This document shows positions 21,101-32,332 of a stretch of 64,000 nt of DNA, piece by piece (within the stretch, counting starts at the first letter, position 1; the number at the start of each line of letters is the position of its first letter). The notes under the pieces are model-generated. The model made no database searches. It saw only the letters and a list, made by a program, of their open reading frames with translations, and was not told where the DNA came from. This DNA comes from Pseudevernia furfuracea (lineage: Eukaryota; Ascomycota; Lecanoromycetes; Lecanorales; Parmeliaceae), in assembly GCA_022315425.1 (NCBI GenBank), contig JAIUPT010000038.1, positions 62,001-126,000 of the forward strand. The letters run 5' to 3'. The translations under genes and the position numbers were made by a program.

Positions 21101-21719
21101 CTAGAGACTCCCTCATGTGTGCCATCGACGTCGTTGGTGCCATTGATGGCGTCAACCAACATCCTTGACGTTCGTAGAAGTCTCTCAAGTTATTGTTCCT
21201 AGATGAAAGACTAGATGGGTTGGCAGATGGGTCGGAGGTCCTTGCTGATACCACGCATGGACAACTTTAGGAATGATATCTACCCAAGGACCTTATGGAG
21301 GCTGGCAGGCCTTGGATCCTGCTGTCGACGGATCGGCTCCGGCAGAAGTGGCTGCTCTCATGATCGCTGAGGGGTCCTGAGGGGGAGGTGAAGCAGAATT
21401 AGTTTGCTTGGGATATGAGATATGACCATTGACGTCGAAGATGGGAAATGAGAGAAAGATGTTTTTCCGCGCCAAGCCTTGCTCGCCCGCAGATCCCACG
21501 CCCAACCAATTGACCTTCGACCTTCATGCGCAACATGTTTTCGTCCGTTGCTCCAACACGACCAATGGTGATACACCGGGTGCAAAACTATTCCTTACAG
21601 TCTTGAGAGTGGCCACGGTGATGTACAGGATCGCAGCTCACCGTTGATATTTCCAAGACTACTCCTCGAGGTCGACTTGTCTAAGTGAGTGTCACCGCAC
21701 ACCTGCATTCTCCTATTTA
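21101..21719. other. Intergenic; possible N-terminal remains of the AnmK relic
   Basis: A minus-strand frame continues to 21254 but its composition no longer resembles AnmK convincingly. Nothing else recognised before the DUF89 start. Confidence 0.4.
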
Positions 21720-23134
21720 ATGGCCAACTTTCAAGCCACAGACCCATCGATTGGTATGACATCCTCTTTCCATACCAACGCTAGAGCTCACGGTGTACAG
21801 CAATTTCGAACAGCGGCGACCCAGAATCATTCGCCTACTCCACTGCACGCGAGCGTTGGCCCAAGATCCTCTCCTCCGCGATCGATGAGATCGCTTCCAC
21901 AATATCTGGAAACAATGGCTTATCGAAGGAGGATGTGGATGCTGGGAAAACTATAGAGGCCAAGCTGACGTCGTTGAAGACGAGCATGCTGGGAAATGCT
22001 GTGCTGGAGCCAATACCACGAGACGGAAGACCCGACATTGAGGCCTACAACGAGGAGTTCAAAACATTGCAAGATCGCAAATGGCTAGCTGCGCCATGGC
22101 TATACACAGAGTGCTACATGTACCGCCTCATCCACACATACTTCACGCTCTCCACACCTTTCTGGCATTCGTTCGACATGTTTGCTACTAGCAAAAGATC
22201 CTCCCTCGTGGGCAGCAAGAAAGGAACAATCGAGTTGGTCAAAAGATTCCGGGGAGTGCTTCAAGCTATAGCTGAAGAGCAAGCTGTGGATGAAGAGACG
22301 CAAAAGGCGATATTCGAAGAGATGGTTCAGATCAGTCTATGGGGGAATGCTACAGACCTGTCATTGCTTACATCTCTCTCGGTGGAGGAGCTGAACAGTC
22401 GGCAAGGGAAAGCTGTCAGAGACAGTAACAAGAAAAACATCGTGGTTGACGATACGGAGCAAGTCTGGCGTCTCTTGTCCAGGCTACGATCATCGGGCTC
22501 TTCTAGAGACATTCACATAGTCCTGGACAACGCTGGCTTTGAGTTGCTTACGGACCTTGTCTTTGCCGGATATTTCATCGAGAATGGCTACGCTGAGAAG
22601 ATTGTGCTTCATGGTAAACGAATGCCATGGTTCGTGTCAGACGTCAACCTTGAAGATTTGAAGTTCCTGATCGAAGGCTTTGCCGATGGTACGATGTACG
22701 ACGACATCGACTCTGCAGACAAAGAGGCGCTTCAGGAAGCTGGAAAATACTGGCGAGGCCTGATCCACTCGGGAAAGTTGGAGTTTCGAGCTGAGCTATT
22801 CTGGACTACGCAACACCCCTTTGGGCGCCTGCCCATTGTGGAGCCTGCTTTATTCGAGGACCTTGCCGATGCTGATCTTGTGGTATACAAAGGGGATCTC
22901 AACTACAGGAAGCTCACCTACGACGGCATGTGGCCACATTCAACACCATTCAGCGAAGCCCTCGGACCTCTTGCCAAGAAACACGACGGCCAAGGGGTCA
23001 GAAGTCTGGTATTGCGGACCGCCAAGGCCGATGTCTGTGTAGGACTTAAGCCGGGTCAGGACACGAACTTTGAAGAGGGATGGACGCGATACGGGAAGTA
23101 TGCGGTGGTAAGCTACTGGGATGCTAAGTCATAA
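21720..23134 (+). CDS. DUF89/ARMT1-family metal-dependent phosphatase
   Basis: Exon 1 (21720-21753) supplies MANFQATDPSI. A 47-nt intron (21754-21800) is removed and exon 2 (21801-23134) continues; 455 aa in all. The spliced N-terminus reads GDPESFAYSTARERWPKILS, a conserved start of fungal DUF89 proteins that the longest open frame alone would miss. Other hallmarks are LAAPWLYTECYMYRLIHTYF, the metal-site segment IVLDNAGFELLTDLVFAGYF (Asp-Asn at about residue 255) and TAKADVCVGL (about 417) near the C-terminus. Human ARMT1 and yeast YMR027W belong here. The family dephosphorylates damaged or excess sugar phosphates using Mn, Co or Ni ions. Probably cytosolic. It sits head-to-head with the AnmK relic, another sugar-phosphate gene, though a link is speculative. 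Confidence 0.9.
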
Positions 23135-23734
23135 CAATGCGTGTGTGATTCGACGCTCTGCTCGAGTTGCTTTTACTCTAGCCTCAATGGCATAGCCTAA
23201 GATTCACATCAAATTCCAAGTGCTTACAAAACTATCCACACGTAGACTCTGCTGGTGCATGATCAGGATGACGAGTACATACTCCGATATCGGCTTTCGG
23301 AGACAGCAGGTGCGGCGATGGCTCACAGTTCTAATGTCTCTCTGCAAAATAGACTGACATTATCCTTTTGCGAAGCCTGTACTTTTCACTCTGATCTTAG
23401 ATACATTGAGGTGCAGGATTGCCGTGACACGTCTTGTGTAGGTACAATTGAGTGAAGAAGCTCGTCCACAGTGTAACAGCGGTGCCCCTTCAACAGCTTT
23501 CGACAGCCCTTTCGATACATCTCATGAACAGTACAGAGAGAATACCGAGGTGCGTAATATTAGCGGGAGAGGCCCACATCATACAACGGAAGCGAACAGG
23601 AACCGTTGACTCATCTGGCGCTGGTACAGGAAAAATGGTGAATGATTGTAAGGAGGGGTTCTTGGAGGTCGGTCAGGCGAAGGTACCCGGATTACCATGT
23701 TAGCATGCCAGCTTTGAGGAGAACTAGTGCAGCT
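23135..23734. other. Convergent intergenic region
   Basis: Between the 3' ends of the DUF89 gene and RBR copy 2. Nothing recognised. Confidence 0.5.
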
Positions 23735-25255
23735 TCAGAGGTTGTCGGAGTGGTATTTGCAATCTAGGGCATGGTGCTCATTTCCTTCTTCCGTGATAGG
23801 TCCGTAGTCCGCAAGACAGAGCCAACAGTATTCATGGCCACAACTCTCGCCTGCCCAAATATTAGCATAGCGCCATTGCGCGGAGATAGTACGGTAGACT
23901 CACATGTAATATGATCACAACCACCTGTCTTCTGGGTAGGGGCGCTGCAGCCCGGGCACCTTTTAGCTCTCTTTCCCAGAAATTTCTTAGTGGCAAGCTC
24001 TTGGGACTGCTGGGCGGCTTCGCGCTCCACTGCTTTGTCATGGCATGATATACCCGGATGCATTTCGGTATCGCATGTAATACAGGTTTTGCGATGGCAT
24101 TCCTGGCAGTGCATAATGGTATCCTCAGGGAAGCATTGCTGGCCGAATGTGCATCCCGGCGCACGGCAGCGCTGAAAGTGGCTGCCAGCTTGTGCTGCCT
24201 GGAAAGTGACCTCAAAGTATCTAATCAACCCTCGCATTAGCTGGGGAGCTATTAATTCGAAAGACTACCCTTGCTCACCTTGCAAATATGTGGGGCTCTG
24301 CAAACTCTTGTATGTCACCATATTCAAGAAACCGTTCACAGGTCGAGGCGGGGCAGCTGATGCGAGTCCACAACTTGGCCTCTATTTGCGACGGGATCGA
24401 AGCAGACAAGCATGGCTTGCAAATGTTCACCTGATGCACACAAGATGATGTAGGCTGACGCATGAGAGTCTTGGCCGGCTCGAATGCATTGTAGCATATG
24501 ATACACTCGGGGTTGACAGCTTGGCTGATTTTTGGAGTAGGTGACCCACTAGTGGCCTGAGTGCTTGATACAGGATCTGCAATTCGTGAGTGAGCAAGGT
24601 CCCTCGATCTCGGAGAGGTCATTGATGGTCCTGCTCGGTTGGCAGCTCCTGGGCGCGAGCGATGAGCGTTGCTCAGAACTCTATTTTGGGCAGTGGCTGA
24701 ACGATTCAGGAGTACTGGACGGTTCGTAGGCAGTGAGTGAATCATGCCCCGAGTTGCTGCGAAACGTGCCCCGAGTGTTCGGCGTTGTCCACTGCTCCGT
24801 GGCATTCTCATGGTAGCCGTGTACTCTCGCAGATCCCTCTCTTCCTCAGAGAGAGATCGCAGTTCCTCCATCAGCTCGTCATCTGACGTGCTGGCGTCGC
24901 TACTATCACTGGCGCCCGACGAGTATTCCTCGGGTTGAGCGTTTGCAGAAAGGGTATCAGCGGTTTGGGTGATAGTGGGTACAGCGATCGGTCTTCGAAC
25001 GAGAGGTTTGCGAGGCGGAAGGGGAGGTCCAGCTTTGTGAGCTTTGATGATAGCCAAACGATCCTCACGAGTCAAGCCACGCTGCGCAGCGAGCTGATTC
25101 AATGAGTTGATCATTCTATTATTGGTGTCTCCTGCCGCAAAACGCACGCCGTAGTGGCTGAGAATGATGGCCAGATCTTTGCGAGTCCACTGCTTGTACC
25201 CCAAGCCAAGTGCAGTGGCAGAGCGGTCCACTCCATTTTGAGCCTGACTGGCCAT
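23735..25255 (-). CDS. RBR-type E3 ubiquitin ligase, copy 2
   Basis: Exons (minus strand) 24279-25255, 23904-24220 and 23735-23850, introns 58 and 53 nt; 469 aa. The N-terminal helical module (LGLGYKQWTRKDLAIILSHY to about residue 75) resembles that of copy 1 and is loosely SAP-like. A Ser/Asp/Glu-rich and basic linker of about 170 residues follows, then RING1 (CIICYNAFEPAKTL ... CVHQVNICKPCL ... CPASTC), IBR (CRAPGCTFGQQCFPED ... CITCDTEMHPGISC) and RING2 (RCPGCSAPTQKTGGCDHITC plus CGHEYCWLCLADYG). The GCDHIT cysteine is the expected catalytic residue. Both introns fall at positions equivalent to those of copy 1 (after the FxR preceding the IBR and inside the HIT-Cys codon), showing common descent. 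The longer linker is the main difference. Confidence 0.9.
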
Positions 25256-25854
25256 GATGAGGTCTGCAGTGTAGAAACTCTAATGAAGCACCTGAAGATA
25301 GTCAGCTGAAATGACCTTGTCCTTGAATTTGATCCGGGACAAGCTGCCTTGATCATCAGAAATTGAAGGATTGCAATACCTTGATTGGAATTGCGATTAA
25401 GTAATTTAATGGGTCTCCCAAAAGGTGAGCAGAAGTGTGGACGAGAAGTGGTAGAGGGGCAAGGTTGTAAAGAGTGATTAGGTGTGAGATCTTGAATGTC
25501 GGGCCGACGGAAAGAAGTTATTTTCTGCGGAAGTATCATATAATGATCGCGAAGTGAGGTTTGGATTTTTTGGCCGATGAGAACTTTGCGCTGTTCATGA
25601 GCGAAAACGTATTCCGGAACACTGGAGCGTAAGAAACATTCGCTTCACCTGGCCTCGTCAGAGTGAAATCGGAGGGGTACACTCCATTCCAGTTTGGTCT
25701 AAAAGTATATCTTTCGAGCCCCGATGGGAAGATTTTGGATACTGGAAAGATGGACACTTTTGGGGGGAAAACGGGAAAGTTCAACGATCGACCAGAAGCT
25801 GAAGTCTCTCGTCCTACCGTGTGCAGGAATTTGGAAAACACTGGCTCGGGCTAT
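25256..25854. other. Intergenic; promoter of RBR copy 2 and 3' flank of the DHH gene
   Basis: Open frames here are unsupported. No repeat recognised. Confidence 0.5.
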
Positions 25855-27373
25855 TCATTTCTTTGTAAAGTAGTTCATCAGATTGTTCTTCTGTGGCGAT
25901 GCCTTCGCGTTCTTCGCCGCATCCTCAGGCTTTGGATCTGGCTTCTCTCCAATCTTCATGAGAGCCATCAGCTCCTCAAACTCAGCTGCCGGGATAATAC
26001 CTCCAGACGCCTCTTTGTGCCCCCTAGCAAAGCTCTCGCCCATTCTCTCCACCAGATCGCCCGTATCGAGGTCAGCTGCGGCCTTCAAAGATGCAATGAT
26101 GTTGACGGGGGGATCTCTGGAGCGAGCGGAGCGGGCGACGCGACAGGAGAAGTTGACGTAGCCAGGGCGATAGCCGGAGTTGGCCACCATGATGATCTCC
26201 AGAGCTTTGGAGTTGAGATATCCTGCCTGCGAATGATTATCAGCCGAGAAGAAACAGCAAGAGCGAGTGAGTCTTACCCATCTTGTTGCGATGACACCGT
26301 GGACTTGCATCTCGCTGTTGATTCCCAGGACTGCGATCTTTCCATCTTTGCTAAATTTCGGTGGCGTGTGAGTCTGCTTCTCGACCTCTCCATTGATCTC
26401 GGCTCGAGCATTGAGCAGTCGTACGTTTTCCAAAATGTCTTTCGGACCGTTTGCAGCGAGTAGTGCTTCCCAAGCCGAAATCACGTCAAACTTCGATGTT
26501 CTCCTAGCTAATTTCTATTAGCCGTGGGATTTATTACATGCCTTTGATCTTACTGACGAGCATTGATTAGCGCCACAGCGTCATTGATCGCCTTCTTCGT
26601 GTGGGTCTTGAAGACCTCGGTCATGTCTGGGAATGGAGGCTTCCATTTGAGAGTATTGCCGAGATCGCCATGCGTTCCCATTGCGCATAGGAAGCCACAA
26701 GCAGAAGCGATGATTTGGTGCAGAGGTTTGCAAATCTCGTAGGTCAGGAGAGCAGACGTGGCAACAGGGGGATAATGACAGGCCGAAACGACCTGAAAAT
26801 GCTTTAATTAGTTGACTTAGTGTTGGAGAAGCGAATGCCTCACAGTAGCATTCTCCGGGAACTCATCACTCAGATGATGATCAATGATAAGGGACTTGGT
26901 GTTCAGAGAGTCCACGACAGGCGGTGCAGCGCGACTTCCTTGATCCACGATGATGATGTACTTTGGATCTTTTGCGAGCATAGCTGCTCTCTCCGCCTCA
27001 TCGTGAACAGTAACGTTCTTATTGATTAGATGGACACCAACGAGATCGGGAGACATCCCTAGTGCAATGAGCGTCTTGCGAATGATCACGCCGGCGTCAA
27101 GGCCATCTGCGTCCTTGTCCGGGACGATGAGCGTCTTGCTCCGGGAGGCAGCACTGTAGCAGAATCAAACAAGTCATTTCATTACCCTTGGAGAGGGACT
27201 TACCATTCTATAAGAAAGTCTCTGGCACGTTCAATAGACTGCTCGGAAGCAGGCCATATAACGTTCCCATTGCCATCCTTCCGCGGTACCACGTCGCAAT
27301 AGTCTGCTTCGGGCTCCCTTTGACGTTTTGGCTTTGGAACTATACTTGAGTCTGTAGTAGCTTTGCGTTTCAT
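25855..27373 (-). CDS. DHH-family phosphoesterase (RecJ/PPase-like) with PIP-box-like tail
   Basis: Five exons (minus strand): 27204-27373, 26844-27153, 26554-26792, 26278-26503 and 25855-26226, giving 438 aa. A basic N-terminus (MKRKATTDSSIVPKPKRQR) could be a nuclear signal. The DHH domain has motif I DKDADG (about 69-74), IIIVDQGSR and the eponymous DHH in SLIIDHHLSDEFP. A GTHGDLGN segment provides the further metal ligands. The C-terminal DHHA1-like part ends with GESFARGHKEASGGIIP, the usual substrate-binding Gly-His motif. The family cleaves phosphodiester or phosphoanhydride bonds with Mn ions. The last residues, KNNLMNYFTKK, look like a PCNA-interacting peptide. An alternative upstream ATG at 27520 would add an unsupported leader, so I chose 27373. 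Confidence 0.85.
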
Positions 27374-27866
27374 CTCTCCGGCGGAGCTTCTAGATAGGAC
27401 GCGCCAATGTTGATATATGACGGGATGCGGGTTTAAGTTGGGTGGTAAGTTAATGATGCTGCAGAACAGTGTGGCGCGTTTTGTTGACACCCAGCGGTTC
27501 CTCACTAATAGAGACCTCATCCAAGCACCAAAAATCTATGTCTCTGGATTTCCCACACCTACCAAGCTTGAAGCTACCTACTTCACTCTCCGATTTAAGG
27601 CTATGATGCTTTCATTTTGGCCCAACTCAAGCGCGCGGCTGTCCGCCAATCACCGAGCATAAACCAAAAAGCTTTGCACACTCTGGAGTCTAAGAGCCTT
27701 TGATAACTCCACCACGAAAGGACTTCTCAACATGGTTTTGCTTTATGATTCAGAGATCTCGACGCTTTTAGAATATCTTCACGCCAGTATTAAGTTGTAA
27801 AGAGCATATCCGTTGAATTGCTTCAATTTAGAAAGTCGAAGAATTCTGGCTTGTGCAGGCTTTACG
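27374..27866. other. Divergent intergenic region
   Basis: Separates the divergently oriented DHH and BTB genes. No element recognised. Confidence 0.5.
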
Positions 27867-28623
27867 ATGGCCGAGGCTCCTGTACATCTCAAGTAAGTAG
27901 TCGTCGAATGATATGGTCAAGTCAAAGCTCACTTGGACTCTCTCTTCTCACAGGGTCGAAGGCGCGCCGTTTGTCACATTCTACGTTGGCGCGGACAAGG
28001 TTCGGACAAGGTTGCCTTTCACGTCCATCAGGACCTCCTGTTCGATGCGCCCCCTGTATTGAAGGCTGCGTTCTCTGGCAATTTTCAGGAAGCTTCTGAG
28101 CGGTTGATGTCACTCCCCGACGACGGCAAAGACTCGGTCGGACGAATGATTCAATGGCTCTATACTTGAAGGCTCGAGCTATCAATTCCGGTGTCCAAAG
28201 AGACCTTGGAAGAATGCTACATGCAGTTAGCAAAGTCGAACACATTAGCCGATACACACAATCTCTTTCTTATGAAGAATCACATCGTCGACGAGCTTTT
28301 CGACCTCACAAAATAAATCAAGGAACTTCCAACTGGCACAGATGCCCGTTGTCACGTACGTCTACAACAACACTACAGGAAGAAGAAGATCCTCTTTCCG
28401 AAAGTTGGTGGTTTCTTACTTTGCCTACGGCGTCGATCTCAAGTGTTATGACTTGGACCACACTAAAATCGAGCTTGCGGAAGCTTCCCAGGGGTTTGCC
28501 ACCGATTTGGTTGTGGTATTGGCTGCAAGCCTGAAGTACCCAGAGCGAAGCAGACTGTTCACTCTACCCAGTTCCGCCTATCATGAGACGCCACCCAAAA
28601 AGACCGATAGAGGTCATACCTAG
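27867..28623 (+). pseudogene. Dead BTB/POZ gene, first of three tandem copies
   Basis: Exon 1 (27867-27892) encodes MAEAPVHL and is followed by a phase-2 intron and an exon at 27954 starting VEGAPFVTFYVGADKV, the same layout as the two intact copies downstream. A tandem duplication of 11 bp (27992-28002 and 28003-28013) throws the frame. The BTB core continues in another frame as FHVHQDLLFDAPPVLKAAFS, then SLPDDGKDSVGRMIQWLYT before a stop. Further pieces NTLADTHNLFLMKNHIVDEL and, after more shifts, SYFAYGVDLKCYDLDHTKIE and FATDLVVVLAASLKYPE correspond to the C-terminal half of such proteins. Several shifts and stops show it is inactive. Confidence 0.8.
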
Positions 28624-29313
28624 CATGTATTGAGAGAGGAGGCACAGCAACCTCAACATGTAATTCATCTAGTATCCAGGGTAAGTAATATATCTTTACC
28701 TAGTGGCTAGAATCTTCACTAATGTTTCGAAGCAGATCTCTCACGTTCCGGTCTGGGGAATGCCTACGTAGTCGAGCTGGCAACATACGATGCGAAAATT
28801 ATCAATAGTAGGGCAATTGATAATGATTACGCCTTCGTGCGTCCAATTACCTAGCACAGCTTGTCCATATCATCCTCATTTGCGTCCAAATCTAGGTTTT
28901 TCGAACCCCCACGCCTCTCTGAGCCTCGTCCGTCTCTATTATGAGCAGCCCTTTCGTGTATTTGAACCCCTATGTGTTCATTCGCTGGAGGTTGGGTCAA
29001 GTCAAACGGTACTGTCATAAAGTCTCATTCTGTGAAAGCTTCCATCTTTGTTCGTGTGTGAGTCCGCCAGAAAGGAAGTTACATCAGACCTGAAAAACGG
29101 TTTGTTTGGCTTCTATGTTAGCCATTCCCGGCGCAATCAAGAGCAACACGCGATCGAATCGCTTATGGACCATAGATCCGCAGTCCTAATATATTGCAGC
29201 GCGGCAAGAAGGCAGAAGATGGGAATCCCTTGAATTTTCTTCATTGTCGAAAACCGTCACGATACCTCCTCCCGCTTCAAGCTCGAGCCTCTGCAGACCG
29301 AGCGCGCGACACG
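28624..29313. other. Intergenic, nothing recognised
   Basis: No domain or repeat recognised upstream of the secreted protein gene. Confidence 0.5.
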
Positions 29314-29889
29314 ATGGGATACCCGAAAGCCGTTCCTCCGTACTCCACTCTCCTCGTCTACCTCTGTTCCTTGCCGTCGGTCGCGTCCGCCGTCCAATCA
29401 TACCCCAATCCCTCAATCCACCTCCCGATCCTCTCACCGTCCAACAACCTAACCAACGCCCCCCCGAACCCCGTGCCGCCCGTCCCCGACCTCGACTGCT
29501 TCAACGTCACCAGCCACCTCGCCTACCCCCTCGACCCGGACGACTGCGAAAACGCCATCGAACTCCTCCTGCACGACCCCACGGGCGTCATGACGCCCAA
29601 GACCTTCTCCTGGCACGCGCGCGAGCCGGGCAGCTTCGGGCTCCCCGCCGACTGGCACGACGGGCGGTGTCAGATCCTGCTGACGACGGGGATCCCGGAC
29701 GCGGTGGACCAGTTCCGGTTGGTGGAGGTGATAGTGGCGGCGCGGAAGATACTGGATGATTGCGTGCCGATATCGAAGACGAATCTGGGGGGGTTGACGC
29801 TGGTGGGGAACATGAAGGGGTTGTTTGTCGCGGTGAATGGGCCGGCGCCCGAGAGGGTGGGGAACGGGAGGGTAAGGGTGGGGCAGTGA
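29314..29889 (+). CDS. Small secreted protein, 191 aa
   Basis: The ATG at 29314 gives a good signal peptide (hydrophobic STLLVYLCSLPSVASA, cleavage probably near residue 27). An upstream in-frame extension (from 29194) is basic and unlike a leader, so the shorter start is preferred. The mature protein is Pro/Asn-rich at first and then has a compact region with Cys pairs: DLDCFNVTSHLAYPLDPDDC, SWHAREPGSFGLPADWHDGR with C next, and a final Cys in ARKILDDCVPIS. This Asp-Cys ... Trp ... Cys pattern recurs among fungal secreted proteins of unknown function. Codons are strongly GC-rich, C-ending early and G-ending late. No catalytic motif seen. Confidence 0.75.
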   Translation: MGYPKAVPPYSTLLVYLCSLPSVASAVQSYPNPSIHLPILSPSNNLTNAPPNPVPPVPDLDCFNVTSHLAYPLDPDDCENAIELLLHDPTGVMTPKTFSWHAREPGSFGLPADWHDGRCQILLTTGIPDAVDQFRLVEVIVAARKILDDCVPISKTNLGGLTLVGNMKGLFVAVNGPAPERVGNGRVRVGQ

Positions 29890-30047
29890 GGGATTGGGGA
29901 AGGTTCGAGGCTTGCGATACATAGATGAGGACGAGAGGTGGTGATAGAATTCATCTCAGGACTAGTTTGCAAGATGATGGATTTTCGTGGAGCAATCCCC
30001 TGGGCATCCTTGCGATTTTCGTCATCGAACTTTAGCTTTGAAAAAGC

Positions 30048-30077
30048 CATTCATTCATTCATTCATTCATTCATTCA
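30048..30077 (+). repeat. (CATT)n microsatellite
   Basis: About seven CATT units in the spacer before the second BTB gene. Confidence 0.95.
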
Positions 30078-30196
30078 CTTCTACAGTGCGGCAACGTAGC
30101 CGCGGTGAGTTGAACAAAGTCATCAACTTGTCCACCAGATTCTTTCCAACTTCCAACCTCTCATCACCAACTCAACATCCTCGGCGTTCGAAGAAG

Positions 30197-30964
30197 ATGG
30201 CCACAGCACCGCCATCCCAAACCGCGACGCCAGCCGCCACCGTAACGCCGGCGAAGCGCAAGTAAGAAGACTGCGTTAAAAAAAAAAGAACTCCGAGTCT
30301 TCGCGGAGCGAATGCTGATATGATCGGCAGATTCTGTGAGGTCCCCACGGTTACCTTCCTCGTCGGCAAGAGCAAGAAGGCCTTCTACGTCCACCAAGAA
30401 CAACTATGCCAAGTCTCACCCGTCTTTAAAGCAGCCTTCACTTCGAAATTCCGGGAGGGCTCGGAGAAGAAGATGGATCTCGTCGAAGAAGACGAAGACA
30501 TCTTCGATCGCTTCATCCAGTGGCTTTACAGCCAACAGTACGAGATACCAGAAGATTGTATAGAGAGTGGTAGATATGACAGATTCACGGAGCCTTTGAA
30601 GCTGTTCGTACTTGCCGAGAAGTTCGATATCGGCAAGCTGAAGAATCTGCTTATGACAAGAATGTTTGCTGCTGTGAAACAGGGTGTAAAAAGGCCCTCA
30701 AAAACCGCAATTGCCTATGCGTATGAACATACTCCTCCGGGTTCAATCATTCGCAAGCTATTGGCAGATTGGTTTGCATGCAAACTCTCTCTACAGAGGT
30801 ACAGAGACGATGACTTTCAGACATGGTTTCGAAGTCATCCAGAGATTGTGATGGACATCATGCTCAGTTTCGCCTCGAACACATCAAGGACACACTCGAA
30901 AAACCCTTTCAAGGGAGATATGCCAGAGGAGTACAAAGACAAAGAACTCGGGCAGGAGGATTGA
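30197..30964 (+). CDS. BTB/POZ domain protein, tandem copy 2, 232 aa
   Basis: Exon 1 (30197-30261) encodes a short Ala/Pro/Thr-rich leader ending AKR; the phase-2 intron (30262-30330) is followed by exon 2 (30331-30964). The BTB fold starts at once with VPTVTFLVGKSKKAFYVHQE, then VSPVFKAAFTSKF, DEDIFDRFIQWLYSQQYEIP and KLFVLAEKFDIGKLKNLL. The C-terminal part (YAYEHTPPGSIIRKLLADWF and FRSHPEIVMDIMLSFASNT) is shared with copy 3. BTB domains dimerise and often link substrates to Cullin-3 ubiquitin ligases. No Kelch, zinc finger or other partner domain is present. Short BTB-only proteins of this kind are numerous in many moulds, with unknown roles. Confidence 0.88.
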
Positions 30965-31628
30965 GCACTTCACCACCAACGGCAAGGGCTTTTTCAATAA
31001 TCGACGGGTAATTTCCTGACTTGTAATTGGTGCATCAAGCAAAGCTAATATCACGCAAAGATTACAAAGAACTCGCCAGGCACTCGCCTCCTCTAGCTCT
31101 TGCTCTGCTGCAACTGTCGATGAAGAGGGACTTCTTGTGATTGGCCATTGGAACATATGGGCTAGTAAATGTCGTTGGAAAGGTTAAAGCCCATTCGCAA
31201 GACTATGATCCAAATCAGTGCGTACGCACAGCTGTCAGGATGCTGCTAGACACAAGATACGTGTTATACACGGCAAATTAGTCGTAGCTTTTCCCAGGAA
31301 TTGACTCCAGTTTGAAGGTGTTGAATCCAACTTGATGGAACTTGCCCACAACCTCTTTGAACCTCCCAACCTACTGTCGTCAGACCAGAAGCCTTCCAAG
31401 AACACTTCAGGCTAGTCTGATCGGGTTAGTGCTGGGCTTCACCGCCTCTTAGATATGTACCTGACCTCAGGTAGCTTCCAATTACATCTTCCAACTACAT
31501 CTTCCTTCATACGTGTTGCTTGCACGCCCTATGGCAAAGCACATTCAACCAAAAGAATCCATATTGATGTAGCTTGCCTCTTTCGTCCTCCTGACCCCAC
31601 ACTCAGCCAATGACAACCAAAGTCCACG
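30965..31628. other. Intergenic between BTB copies 2 and 3
   Basis: No gene recognised. A nearly repeated TCTTCCAACTACATCTTCC motif occurs near 31485. Confidence 0.5.
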
Positions 31629-32332
31629 ATGTCTTCCATTACTCCACTCACGAGGTAAGTTGGTGTTGAAAATGTAACCTTTCTCGTATCTTGCAGGTGT
31701 TGACGTCGTGTAGATTCGGTGCTGTTCCAACCGTCACCATTCTCGTCGGCAAGGACAAAACTCCATTCCAAGTCCATCACGACCAACTATGCGAAGCCTC
31801 TGCATTCTTCAAAGCAGCCTTCGAAGGCCAGTTCCGAGAAAGCTCTGAAAAGACAATGAACCTTCCAGAAGAAGACGAACATTTGTTCGATCTGTTTGTG
31901 CACTGGCTTTACCGAGGGCACTACGAGATTCCACCAAAAGGAACCGAAGCGCCGGCTGAGAGATTCATGGAGCTGGTGAAGTTGTACGTGCTTGCGGAAA
32001 GATACGACGTCGTCGACCTCAGAAGCCTCCTCATCACCAAGTTATTCGAAATGTACAAGGTACCCAACGGAATTCTTCCTGGTATGGTCACAGTGGCCTA
32101 CGCATATGAGCATGTCTCGCGAACATCAGGCCTCCGCAGACTCCTTGCCGACTGGTACACTGAAAAGGTTGGCTTCTCTTGGTTCAACTCGGAAGTCGCT
32201 CAGGAATGGTTTCGAGAGCATCCGGAAGTTGCCGCTGCGGTGATTTCCAGTTTTGCCACAACCATATCGAGGGTGACGCAGATCTCACCTTTCGATGGTG
32301 AGATGCCGGAGAGATATAGAGAAGCTGTTTAA
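31629..32332 (+). CDS. BTB/POZ domain protein, tandem copy 3, 214 aa
   Basis: Exon 1 (31629-31654) encodes MSSITPLT; a 59-nt phase-2 intron ends in GTGTAG, and exon 2 (31714-32332) starts FGAVPTVTILVGKDKTPFQV. I preferred this acceptor to an earlier CAG at 31696 because it reproduces the exon junction of copies 1 and 2. BTB core: HHDQLCEASAFFKAAFEGQF, DEHLFDLFVHWLYRGHYEIP and KLYVLAERYDVVDLRSLLIT. C-terminal part: YAYEHVSRTSGLRRLLADWY and FREHPEVAAAVISSFATTIS. It is more similar to copy 2 than either is to the damaged copy 1, judged by eye. No extra domain. Role unknown. Confidence 0.88.

Noticed and set aside
25663..26463. 266-codon plus-strand frame
   Set aside because: Antisense to the well supported DHH phosphoesterase exons.
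27374..27520. Upstream start for the DHH protein adding 49 residues
   Set aside because: Could mimic a mitochondrial leader, but MKRKATT is the more typical start and the upstream part lacks family support.
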